Of a DNA stretch of 64,000 nt, positions 1 through 10,356 are shown in pieces. The notes under the pieces were generated by a model. That model did no database searches, was not told the origin of the DNA, and saw nothing but the letters and a program-made list of their open reading frames with translations. The stretch spans positions 682,001 to 746,000 of the forward strand of contig MU385727.1 of NCBI GenBank assembly GCA_022497155.1. Reading direction: 5' to 3'. The DNA is from Whalleya microplaca (taxonomy: Eukaryota > Ascomycota > Sordariomycetes > Xylariales > Xylariaceae). Position 1 is the first letter of the stretch; every line of letters begins with the position of its first letter. Both the position numbers and the translations under genes were made by a program.

Positions 1-401
1 CCCACAGTACATTTTTCAAGTAAAGTTTTGTACCTCTCCTACGTCACAAACCCATTCAGGACCTGACAAAATATTTTTCAACAACAGCATATCGGCGCAT
101 CGGCGCATCGGCGTATCTTATATGAGGGTATCACCAATCGATCACTATGCCTGAAATCAGGGGGGAGGCGTTAATTTGCGTAGCCCCTGAAAAATTCAAT
201 CTGCGTATAAAAAAATCGATTTTTCGTTAAGTGTTAGATTAGATAAAGTCAGATAAAAAAACGCACGCGCTTGATTTTTATTACAGTTTTAAAGGAATCA
301 GAGTTATTTAAATGTTGTGGTTAATAGTTATTAAAGGCATTCCAAGGAGGTTTGTAACGTAGGAAAGGTACATCCGTTTCTTAAAAAAATGTACCGCAGG
401 G
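1..401. mobile_element. Degenerate TIR element (MITE-like)
   Basis: The first ~52 bases and the reverse complement of 349-401 are clearly related. Both share a GTACATTTTT block, a TGTACC block, TCCTACGT and ACAAACC in the same order and spacing, with scattered mostly C/T or G/A differences. This is a terminal inverted repeat pair enclosing about 300 bp of A+T-rich DNA without coding potential. The right end reads GCAGGG followed by TA, as expected of a TA-targeting (Tc1/mariner or pogo-like) element, but the left flank lies outside the window, so the target duplication cannot be tested. The C-to-T pattern suggests RIP. Superfamily not assigned. Confidence 0.5.
91..114. repeat. Short 8-bp tandem repeat
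   Basis: Three adjacent copies of the octamer ATCGGCGC (the last ends in T) lie inside the left-edge inverted-repeat element. No further copies were seen nearby. Confidence 0.6.
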
Positions 402-456
402 TAAGTAGCCCCATTATTTTCGTAACCCAGTCAGAATAGCCATTTACCCAGTCATT

Positions 457-3157
457 TCAGACGTTTCGCACCATCAGGTCTTGTGTGCTTGGCTCTAAAC
501 CGAGTCTTCTCATGAAGTTTCTCTTGCACTTGCCATAGAGCTCATCAGAGAATTGCGTCGATGTGAGATACAGCGGGATCTTCGTCGGATCGTCCGTCGG
601 GCTATCTACAGAAAGTGTCTCAACAACACGTTGCATGAGGTAATTGGCCTCTTCGATATCATCGTTCAGTCGTCCATCCGCGTGCCGGAAGTTCAAGGCG
701 AAACAGTTGATGTTGAGATCGGAACCTAGTTCACGCATGAGCTTTAAGATCTTGTGCTCATCTGGTCGCCCTAGGTCAGCTTCAACGATTTGCGCATTGT
801 TTTTTTGGACGATGTCTCGTCGGATTCGTCTCTTCTCCGCTTCAACCTTCTCTTCCGTTGGATATGGTCCCATCTCAGAGGGAAGCATGTTAAATGGGAC
901 GCACATGAAGGGACTACCCGCATCTGTCAAGGCGGCCCACTCGGCAGATAGCTATAGGGTCGATACCGTCAGAGAGAAGATTTCTCAAAAAATGAGGAGT
1001 AAGGAATTCACCCTTGTGCAAGTCCAGGTCACTTCTCCGAGAAGCGCACCATAACCTTCTTGATTTAATCCGATAGTCTTATTGGATAGCCATGCCGACA
1101 TAGCAGATGCGCCGGGCTTACTAAAGAATGAAGGAGTCAACCAATGGTAACAAGATGAGTTGCTTTGTCGAGAGGTGATTGTTGCTTACCTTCCTTCAAC
1201 ACCATAGATCCCGATGCTTGTAACGGACCCCCTGGACAAATATGGGCTTGTCCAAGTCACCAGGAACCGCATGCGCCCATCTCGATAGCACAGCCCCCCT
1301 GCAGGATATGGGATGTAGCCTGCCTTGTGCGGGTCGACTGTAATGGAGTCGGCGAAACGCATCGCGTAGAGATCTTGCTGGGTTTCAGCTCGTAGGCTTG
1401 CGTCCGGGACAAAACCATCCGCGTCACCCATCTCTGTTGGAAGGTTGATCACATCTCCCGGGTGATAGTCCCTTGGTAACATGCTACAGTAATAGCCACC
1501 CCACTACAATATCCTTAGTTAGTTATGTCGTTTCGGTGAACAGAAGTGGGTGGAAGAGTATATGCTGGGAGCAAAGTCTCATATATGAGCTTGCCGAGTA
1601 ATTTTTGATTCGAATGGAAGCTAGCAGTTCCGAAGGGCAGGATATAACGACAGGGATTCCTTACTGCAGCATCAGCGTGGACAAGGAATGATAGTCCTTC
1701 GGCCTGAAATTGTTTCCGCAAGGCTAGGATTTCACTCAGTGAGTCGACCGCGCCCTCTGTACTCCCTCGCTATTAGCAATTGACTTAGCAAGTGGAAAGG
1801 GCTCAGATTCTTTCACACCTTCCGTAGAGCCAATAATGGCAACCACAGCAAAGACTGCCTGCTTCTCATCGAGATTCTTCCTCAGTCGTTTTTCTAATTC
1901 GTCCAAATCCAAACGAGCACCATAGTCCACGGGGATTCCGACGACATTGTCAGACCCAACCCCGCAAATAGCTGATATAATGATTGATTAGCATTTGACC
2001 TGCTTAATCATCCTGTCTCAAGACTCACCCGCGCCTTTCGGCCATGAGTAATGTCGAGTGTTAGCAAGCATGAATTGGCAAGGCTTAGTAATACCAAACT
2101 CTGATTCCAGGACGTCTTTTCCAGAGGACTGGATGGTGAATTTGTTCATTACCCCGGATAGGAAGTCATTGGAGATCCCATGCTCCTGGTACAATCTGTC
2201 TGGGAGGTCAAGAATGTCGGGTGGCTTCATGTTTAACAGCTCCCAAGTCGACAGACGAGCGAAGAGTTCGTATTCGCCCTGGCATGTCTCGACGTAGAAG
2301 CTCGAAGATAGAAAATGGAGATCCTCTCCGTACTTGAAAGCTTTCTGGAGGGAAAGCGGGTAGAATTTGAGATTGCGAGCTGCGAAATAAGTGAGCACGT
2401 GGCCTCCTGGCAATCACATAAGCTATAACTCACCAACCCTATCGGCCTTGCGTTAGTTTCATAGGATTCCAGTATATTAGAATTGTGCAAGACTGCATAC
2501 CAGATTGACTCGAGATTGGCAACAGTGCCATCACAGGTAACATGGCCCCACCCCACCTGGCTCTCGAGGTTGTCCGGATCGGTGTTATATCCAAAGAGTT
2601 CACACAGTTGCTCGCCCACTTCAATTTCAGCCACAGTAGACAAAGGACTCGCTTCGATAGCAACGTTGTTGGGGTTGTACAGCATAGTCATGAAATATCC
2701 GAGTAATGAAGCCATGCTCATATCGGTGCACCTATCTATGTGTCAGTGAACTGAATCGGGACAGTGGAATCGGAAACAGACATATGTGCTTCGTAGCGTG
2801 GGGACCAGAACGGTATACTGCTCTTCCCTAGTATATTGGAGGCTTTGCGGACAGCTTTCTTGAGCTTCTCCATTGAGCATTTGAAACCCGGGGTCTGCTG
2901 CATCTTCTCGTCGATGAATTTCTGCATTTCTCATTAGTATGATTGTAAACTGGGCGATCTGAGTACATATCCCTTACGCCATCTTCCTTGAAATAGTTCT
3001 CTCGGGCCGCTTGGAGCTCCTCGAGAATTATACCAATATTTTCCTTGAAGTAGGAAAGGTTCTCTGCTTGAGGACCAATGAAGTACGATGAGATGACCTG
3101 ATGGGAAACATCCTCGTGTGTAGAGATAGTATTTCCAGAAGCGTTTTTTGATTCCAT
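457..3157 (-). CDS. Group II PLP-dependent amino acid decarboxylase (tyrosine/aromatic decarboxylase-like)
   Basis: This predicted cytosolic enzyme would remove CO2 from an amino acid using pyridoxal phosphate; the substrate cannot be read from sequence. Family landmarks occur in order on the minus strand: SPRYEAHM, GWGHVTCDGTVANLES (substrate/PLP loop), GSTEEGAVD formed across an intron, LVHADAAWGGYY formed across an intron, the PLP-lysine motif VDPHKAGYIPYPAG near 1300-1330, and FMCVPFNMLPSEMGP in the last exon. Resolved exons include 2978-3157 (start ATG) and 2782-2921, with a third exon beginning at 2731. About nine exons give a protein near 800 aa, longer than animal aromatic decarboxylases and closer to bacterial/fungal tyrosine decarboxylases. 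The junction around 2420-2500 could not be resolved with a GT-AG intron and may hide a frameshift. Confidence 0.85.
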
Positions 3158-4389
3158 TATAGTTAGATTAGCTAGCTGTATTGGTGCATATCATGGCAGT
3201 AGTTGAGCTGGACTGGGTTGTGGAAGGGGAAGTTTCGGTCTCTTGTAATGGTACATGAACGGTGATCCCCATTCGCTGCCTAATACTAATAGATGCAGGT
3301 CTTGACCCGAGCTGCATATGACACAAGAACTGCTCTGATGGTCTTGGATACGTTGTTCAACTTGTAGAATAGCTATCAATAATAGGCAATATATGTCGCT
3401 ATGCACATCGATAAGTATTTTCGGTTATTCGGATCGATTGGGTGAGACACACCTCCGTCCCTTCCATGCACGAGCGGGCCGTCGTTAGTGTGTCTCTTCA
3501 AAGAAGCCATTTATGTGAAAATCACTAGTCTATTGCTTAGTCTACCCCCTATTATTCATGTTATTGCCTAACTGGCTTCCTACTGCGTAGGTAGTACTTC
3601 TATTTACGAAGGAAGATCATGAACATCGCAGGAACAGAAAGTAGACAATGGAGGGTGATAAAAGCTGAACTGGCCATACTACAGTAGTCCTACGATTATT
3701 TAGTAGGTGCCTATATGCAACTTACACAATGAACTATGCACGAGTGTCCCGTTTCGATGCGTCGTTTCAGTACACAGTTTGCCGAATGTCGTTACGAGCT
3801 CAGTCGGTCCACTCATTAATTGGAATCTCACCCTCAATTTCTACTCATCAGGCTCCTTGGATCATCCCGAAGTGTTACAGGTGTAATGACGTATGTTGCT
3901 GGTGAAACATTAGCTGCATGTTCTCTCCCTTGCAGCCTGAAGATCGTATATAAGACACTAGGGTCTCTCATCACTCCTTACGTTTAGAGTGAACGAAGTA
4001 CATCACGAATATGCAGTCACATAACTCTTGGATTCATCACCCTGCGTGCAATTGCGATACGGTCGTATCTCATCTCATGATGTCTTCCCTCTGCTAAACC
4101 GTTCAAATTAGGTGCTACATGAGTCGTTACATTGCAACATGATTATGCTATGTGTTCTCCTATCCATCGTAACGTGAACTCTCAACCCACAGTTTGAGAA
4201 CATTACTTCGCGTCACTATTCCCGTCAAGGCATCCTGAGCTCCAAGTCACCGAAACCCACGACGTTGTACCTGGTGTGTACTAATGATTGAAAGTCTACA
4301 TCCTTGACGTGCGTATCTTTGCCAGGAGATGAGTGACCGGTAGAGAGTGGGATGACTTTCTATGTCTCATAACATAACTAGATAAGGAT
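3158..4389. other. Intergenic region
   Basis: This is upstream of the PLP decarboxylase and downstream of the transporter. No open frame with family resemblance, tRNA or inverted-repeat element was seen. The 200-300 bp next to 3157 presumably hold the decarboxylase promoter. Confidence 0.5.
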
Positions 4390-6001
4390 TTACGTAGATT
4401 CAGCCTGAACTACCTTAGTACTGCCATCCTCCTCATCTCCTTTCACCAAGGCAGCATGCTCCCTCTCCACCAGGGCCTCATCCACAAGCACAACCTTGTC
4501 GCCGAACGCCCTCGCGATCTCCTCGAGCGTCTTCCGTCGCGTCTCTGGGAAGTATAGATAAGCAATGACTAAAAAGACCACCGTGCACCCGACAAACACA
4601 TAATAGTAGTTTTCGCCGATATTCGCGAACGCGCTCGGCCCGGCCTCCGTTACCGCGACATTGACGATAAAGTGTCCGGCCGCCGCCAGCCCCATGACCT
4701 TGCTCCGCAGCGCTATGGGTAGCACCTCCGCCCCGTACAGCCATGTTGTACTGTTGATCATCGCGTAGTACCATGCCACGTAAAGGTAGATCCCCAGCAC
4801 TGCGAACCCCTTGCCTACGCGATTGTCGCTGCTCTGGAACACGTGCTGCATCACCGCCGAGTATATCGACGTCGCGATGATGCCCGTCAGACCCGCCAAT
4901 ATCATCTTCCGCCGCCCCCACTGGTCCGTCAGGTATCGCGTTGTAATACAGTTGGCCACGAAAGCCACCGTCCCGTACACGCCCGCGAGCGCCAGAATCG
5001 TCTGCTGCGGGATCCCGAGCGACTTGTACAGCGTTGTCTGATAGTACTGGATGACGTTGATGCCCGTCAAGCTTGTCATCGTCTGCGCGACGATGGACAC
5101 CATAGCGCGCCGCCCGAACAGGCGGAAGATCTCGCGGTACGAAGTGATCTCGCGCGCCATCTCGAACTCGATCTGCGCGCGCATGAGCGCGAACTCACTT
5201 TGCACCTCGTGCGCCTGCAGGTCGCGGCGCACGCGCGCAAACTCATACCGCGCTTCCTCGATGCGCCCGCCCCGCAGCAGCTGGCGCGGCGAGGCCGGCA
5301 TAAATGTCGCCAGTCCCGCGAACATGATGATGCCCCAGGGGATCTGGATGCCGAGCGGCAAGCGCCACTGCACAGGGCCGTAAGTTGCGTAGCTGCAGGC
5401 GAAACCGACCCAGTTCGATACCATGGTGCCGAAGGCGATGCCACAGCCAGAGATGCCGCCGATGAGACCGCGCTGGTCCGGCGCCGAGATCTCGCTCAGA
5501 TAGATCGGCACTGTAGCTACCATAGCGCCGACCGCGATGCCGGCGAGCAGCCGCCCCGCTAGGAACATACCAATGGAGACCGAGGCCGTCTGGATCGCGG
5601 TTCCGATTGTCACGATGACGCAGAGGAGTTGCATGAAACGGATGCGCCCGAGTCTGTCACCTATGAACGTTTGGCCGAGGGCACCGACGGCTTCGCCGGC
5701 GATGTACACGGCTACTACTGCACCCGTGAGGCCATTAGACGGGTGGTCCATGTAATCAATCCAGCTTTGGTGGGCGATGGCTGGATAGTTCTGTCAGTGC
5801 CACGCCATCCATACGTCTACCTAGAGGCCCTTTGGCTTGGGTTGTCAAACTCACTGGTCGTAGCTATACCCGTATCAAACCCCTGTAAATGGTAGATTAA
5901 CACGCCAATTCGCTCGAAACATTTCTATTCGGGACACATACGAAGAGGAACGTGCCAATCGCGGCGAAGAACGCGACTCCTAAGGTATACCAGTCCGCCA
6001 T
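4390..6001 (-). CDS. MFS sugar-porter-type transporter
   Basis: This is a 12-helix membrane transporter of the sugar porter family in the major facilitator superfamily; the substrate is not predictable. Three exons are resolved: 5942-6001 (starting MADWYTLG), a 28-nt exon 5855-5882, and 4390-5780, giving 492 aa. The exon joins create the family signature GFDTGIATT near residue 21. Later come GDRLGRIR (loop 2-3), a second loop motif DQWGRRK after helix 8, and PETRRKTLEEI near the C-terminus, the counterpart of PETKGLTLEEI. The central cytoplasmic loop is acid/base-rich as usual. It lies tail-to-head behind the PLP decarboxylase on the same strand, which may or may not be functional. The alternative is any other MFS uptake permease of this clade. 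Confidence 0.92.
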
Positions 6002-6981
6002 GCCGCACTGCTGAGAAGAGAAGATGAGCGATTCGCTGCCTAGAGTTGCGGGAATGGGCCAGGCATGATGGGCATATATCACATTTCAGACTCTATAACT
6101 CGACAGTGCGAACCATGTCTATAATAGCTGAGCCCCCAAGAAATGCCGTACCGTGCGTCGACGAACAGAGTCGCATCGGAAGGATTGATAACGCCTTTCC
6201 CCATGTTGCAGTATGCCGTTGGCTTTACAGCCGAGATGTAATGCCAGTACGGGATTGGTTGTTTAATTTACTCGCACTACCGGTCGCGGCACGCTTCCGA
6301 GGATCATCGTGCGTACATACAATTCATCCCCGCGTCGTCGGGGAAATATTGAGCGAGATGTTGCGGCCTATCATGGCTTGGCTCTCGATCAGCCGGGGTA
6401 TTTGTAACGTAATACAGACTTGGATTTCATTTATATGGCATCTATTTCATGACGTATCTCATGTGTATGCCGTGCTTGGGAAAAGTTAGTCTGTACGATA
6501 ATCTATATGTTTACTAGCTGTAGTTCATGGATGATTGTTGAGGTTGCATCCATCTCACGCCGTGCACCAGCCGGAAACACCCCAAAGTGGCGTTCCGCTG
6601 CAGTTCTGGTTCTTGGCTGCGACCGAAGTCCGTGTAAGGCGTCAGCACTTGTACTGGCTCGATAGCAACTTGGGACGGTTCCTGCATATATGTGGCGTAT
6701 ATCCTGGTTCTGAGTATGAATCTTAGCATGCCTGGCATGTTGTGAGACACCAGGCGCAGTCAGCCAGAGTGTGATGGGCTAATCATTATAAGTATTGCAC
6801 AAATTTGGCTCTCATGTCAGTTACCAGAGCGTGGCGACCGCAGCGACACTGGCTGCACTTGCTTGTAGACGCTTACAGATCGATCGGAGATAGTTATACC
6901 AGAGTGGTCTAGCTGACCCTGATGATGTCTTCGTTAATATACTTATAACATTGCCTATCACTTTACTAATTAGATACGGTC

Positions 6982-7043
6982 TGTCGCAAAAACGACGCCG
7001 TTATTGCTAGCACAGCAATAACGCCTGATATATTCCCGCGACA
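6982..7043. mobile_element. 62-bp palindromic mini-element, copy 1
   Basis: Ends are TGTCGC and GCGACA, flanked on both sides by the 5-bp direct repeat CGGTC (6977-6981 and 7044-7048). Inside is a perfect 10-bp stem, CGTTATTGCT/AGCAATAACG, around a 5-nt loop, followed by CCTGATATATTCCC. A second copy at 42997-43057 has the same ends, the same internal layout and its own 5-bp duplication. Terminal repeats plus target duplications indicate transposition. It is far too small to encode anything, so it must be mobilised in trans or be a structured RNA/DNA parasite. Confidence 0.75.
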
Positions 7044-7822
7044 CGGTCGCCGTTTATTTTCTTAACTGTGTAGTATTGCTTTCATACTCATCAACGGCCT
7101 TACGAGGTCTTTGAGGAGATACGTACACATGAATACTTTTTTCCACACGAACAGCTCCCTAAGCGATGTAAAGTGCCACAGGTGTATATACTAGATGTGA
7201 CAAAATAGCAACTACCTCGTCTAACTCCCGTGACCACGCAGCACACTAAAACATTATCCAGTTTGAAGGTTTCTCATCTTATACCAATGTGAGGCGACAG
7301 TTCACTGTTGGGCATCTGGGAAGCCTTACCATTATGACATCTTGCGAATAATTTTTAGAAACTATAATACAAACGTCCCATTAGGTTCTACATATGAATG
7401 TGGAAGATAGACCTCGAGACTTTATAGTTCTTCCAAAGATGTGCAGCGATAAGCTCATCTTTGCTGATGGATAGTCCAGCGTTATAAGTTTAACTGTGCC
7501 TCGGTCTAATACTTGAATCGTATGAAAAAAGTGTTTATAAGGCCTCGGTTGAATGGTACATTCAATGATAACAGATATGAGCTCCAGTTCCTCTAGGTCA
7601 ATGAAGGTATCCGCAGCCTGCCTTGAGCCGTCTGGAAGTGTACGCCGACCAACTGCCTGGGTTGAGTGAAGGTGAGGATAACTAGAAGAAAAGATACTTA
7701 CATGAGATTCTAACAGAGAATTGCATATAATCGAGCCTCGGGGTATAATCATACGCCATTTCGGACACATATCCTATTATCAAAGTTTGATACGTCTAAT
7801 GGGAAAGAATGATCATTACTAC

Positions 7823-8315
7823 CAAGGTTGTAATCCACTCCACGCTAATCCACGCGTGGGCCACTTTGTGGGAGCCACTCCACTCCATTCCACTCTATCT
7901 GGCCTTGCTGCTGACTAATCCACGTCCACTTGAAGCTCTCGTGGGTGGAAGTGGGTGGGTGGATGGACTAACTGTGGAGTAGGAGGTTTGCTGCTAGTAA
8001 TTACTAGTAAAATTGCTGATTTTCCTAACAGGTAATATATGGCTGACAGCTGTGGCTGATATATGGCTGATGGCTGTGGCTGATTATAGCTGACGGTATG
8101 GCTGAAATACGCCTCCCCTGTGGCTAATATACGCCTTCCCTGTGGCTAATATACGCCTCACCCGTGGCTGATACCCCTTAATCCACGTCCACTTTATGGC
8201 CACCCACTCCATATACACCTCCCGTAGGTCCACTCCACACGGCTCTATCGTGGAATAAGGGCCACCCACTCCACTTAAGCCACTGGTGGAGTGGGTGGAG
8301 TAGATTACAACCCTG
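7823..8315. mobile_element. hAT-like MITE, 493 bp
   Basis: The terminal inverted repeats begin CAAGGTTGTAATCC on the left and CAGGGTTGTAATCT on the right (reverse complement). They are flanked by the 8-bp direct repeats ATTACTAC (7815-7822) and ATTACCAC (8316-8323), one mismatch. An 8-bp duplication and CAGGG-type ends are hallmarks of hAT transposons. The element is packed with subterminal motifs of the CCACTCCA type in both orientations and a central array of TGGCTGATAT/TGGCTAATAT units (about 8040-8175). It has no transposase, so it is non-autonomous. Confidence 0.8.
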
Positions 8316-8413
8316 ATTACCACCAATTCAAAGATGATGAAAGTCTCTTTAAAGGCAGTCGACAATATTTACATGGAAACAAAGGCTACAACGACACGAG
8401 GACAGTCCACCGT

Positions 8414-9361
8414 CTACAAACCAAACCTACTCTTGATATGTCTCCACCAATCCTTCGCCATCCAAGCATCGAAGTCCGTGATCTCGAAAGCTGATCCCGC
8501 CTTCATGATAAAATTAGTCACCCCATCTGGTGTCCAGTCGTAGAAATCGTCGAGCGCCAACGTGTGCCCCATCTCGTGCAGCAGGATGTGAAGGTTGTCT
8601 GTATCGAGATTCTCCAGCACATAATCCGTAGGCAGCTGCTGGCCCCAATCGCCACCGAAGCCAGCGAGCTCCCCGTTCAGGGACTCGGAGAGCCAAAGGG
8701 AGACGTCGTAGCGCGCGGCGTCGCCGCCCTCGCATCCCGAGTAATCACCGTCCGCATAGTGAAACGCTCGACCGCACGCCGGATCGCACTCCGGGATCCC
8801 GTCCACGTCCTTCGTCTCCGTATACACGGTGACGCCGTCAGCGATATCGCCCTCGAGTAGCGCCGCGTCGTTGGCCGCCCATCCCACGACGTTCACGTTG
8901 AGCGTCGTGTACGGGAACCCGTCGAAGCCTACGAGCGCCTTGTCGAACCACTTTTGGTAGCTCCGCTGCAGCACGTTCTCGATGGATGCGCGCTGTGACG
9001 CCGTTACGGTCTCGGTCGAGTCCCACCGCACGCAGTATTGGATGTTGGCCTTGGTGTCTATCAGGTGATCGTAGGCGTAGTTCTTGAACGTCAGGGGGTC
9101 GCCGCCGTACGTGTCCATCTCATGCTCCCACACCTCGTCGAGGGCAGTGGTGAGGTTAGAAGGCGGGTCCCAGTCGGCACTGGCTGAGATATTGAAGGAA
9201 GAGGCCTTTGTCACCATGGTATTGGCATGGTTGCTTCGCTTGTCAAACTTACTACAGGTACGTGCTTGTAGCTCTGGGGATCCGCGCACATCGTGGACAG
9301 GATACGATTGGGCGATGCTGACCAAGGTGGCGAGAAGGGACAACGTCCCGGCGGGCTTCAT
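8414..9361 (-). CDS. Secreted zinc metallopeptidase-like protein (HExxHxxxxxD)
   Basis: An intronless 315-aa gene. Residues 1-19 form a signal peptide (MKPAGTLSLLATLVSIAQS), so the product is probably secreted. Near the C-terminus, HEMGHTLALDD places zinc ligands at H262, H266 and D272 with catalytic E263. This resembles metzincins with Asp as third ligand, except that the usual glycine after the second His is alanine. Several cysteines suggest disulphides, and NIS, NLT and similar sequons suggest N-glycosylation. No carbohydrate-binding module was recognised. Substrate unknown; a role in protein scavenging or host interaction is possible but inferred. It sits about 100 bp from a hAT-like MITE lying downstream of its stop codon. 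Confidence 0.8.
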   Translation of the reverse strand: MKPAGTLSLLATLVSIAQSYPVHDVRGSPELQARTCSKFDKRSNHANTMVTKASSFNISASADWDPPSNLTTALDEVWEHEMDTYGGDPLTFKNYAYDHLIDTKANIQYCVRWDSTETVTASQRASIENVLQRSYQKWFDKALVGFDGFPYTTLNVNVVGWAANDAALLEGDIADGVTVYTETKDVDGIPECDPACGRAFHYADGDYSGCEGGDAARYDVSLWLSESLNGELAGFGGDWGQQLPTDYVLENLDTDNLHILLHEMGHTLALDDFYDWTPDGVTNFIMKAGSAFEITDFDAWMAKDWWRHIKSRFGL

Positions 9362-10356
9362 TTTGGTTTATAATATTCTACGTACAACGATGATGAAACT
9401 GAATGGAATCATAGAATATCGGCTCGATGCTTACTAAGAGGACGGAGCACTGGCTCAAGATTGTGAGGAGTACTTCGTAGTATGTCTCTTTGTGTGGTTC
9501 ATGGTTATGTGGGCTGATGGCATATTATATAGACTACGAGCACACACAACTAATCGAAGTCTGGCTATTACCACGGTAATCATATCATCTAGATAGACCC
9601 AATATCACATTGATGGAATTTTAACACCTGCGATGCTGCCATTATCTACGCCAAGGCCCGGGGATCGTGTCCTATAACGGCAGGTTGCCCTTTTTGGAGA
9701 AAATGTACGCTATAAGGGGTTTGATTGGAGCAAGATGGGACCCATACAACTTTTGTTCATGTTTCAGGAAGACCGCAAAGTCCGATTGTGGTCCCTCGTA
9801 GATTAAAGAATGTTTCCCTTCATGGGGCAAACCATTGGAGGAAAAAAGGCTAAGCCGGAAGCTTTTTTCGACTCCATCGTAGACTCCCACTTAACACATC
9901 CACTTTGGGTCGTTTTGTTTCCCTAGATACAGTAAGTCTACTACCCACGATATCTACCCTACGGGAACCTTGAGGCGATTGTACTCATGCCTACGGAGAG
10001 ACCCCTGAAAACGCGACGAGATTAAGACGTGAAATTTGGAGTGTAAATAAAGAGGCTGATGACTGATATGTGATTTGTTTGTGGGCCCTGTTCTTTGAAG
10101 ATTCGAAATAATATCTTGAAATACTGTCTTTTGTATATCCGTGAAGATTTCAAGTCATATTCATAGCTGAGTACTCCTCGCGAACCTAAATATAACCCTA
10201 GATATCCTGCCCAGTGTAAGATTAAATACCACTAATTCCAAGTCGATTTGCGCCGATATGCAGGTCAAGACTTTTCAATCGACCACACGAATATTTGATG
10301 TCAACAGAGGAATTGAACAGCGTGAGTATATGACCGTTTCGCGAGAATAAAACCAT
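9362..10356. other. Intergenic region
   Basis: This holds the presumed promoter of the metallopeptidase (right of 9361) and the 3' flank of the kinase. A 72-codon open frame at 9672-9890 (minus) lacks an ATG and any recognisable motif. Nothing else seen. Confidence 0.45.

Larger units (their letters stand above)
6002..8413. other. Gene-poor intergenic region with two mobile elements
   Basis: 2.4 kb without a convincing gene. It contains a 62-bp palindromic mini-element (6982-7043) and a hAT-like MITE (7823-8315), listed separately. Open frames here are short, unsupported and lack family motifs. Confidence 0.5.

Noticed and set aside
8040..8175. CRISPR-like spaced repeats (TGGCTGATAT units)
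   Set aside because: Units are irregular, spacers are not unique, and the array lies inside a hAT-like MITE in a eukaryotic genome.
9672..9890. 72-codon minus-strand frame with protein-like composition
   Set aside because: Starts at GTG, no family resemblance and no neighbouring exons found.
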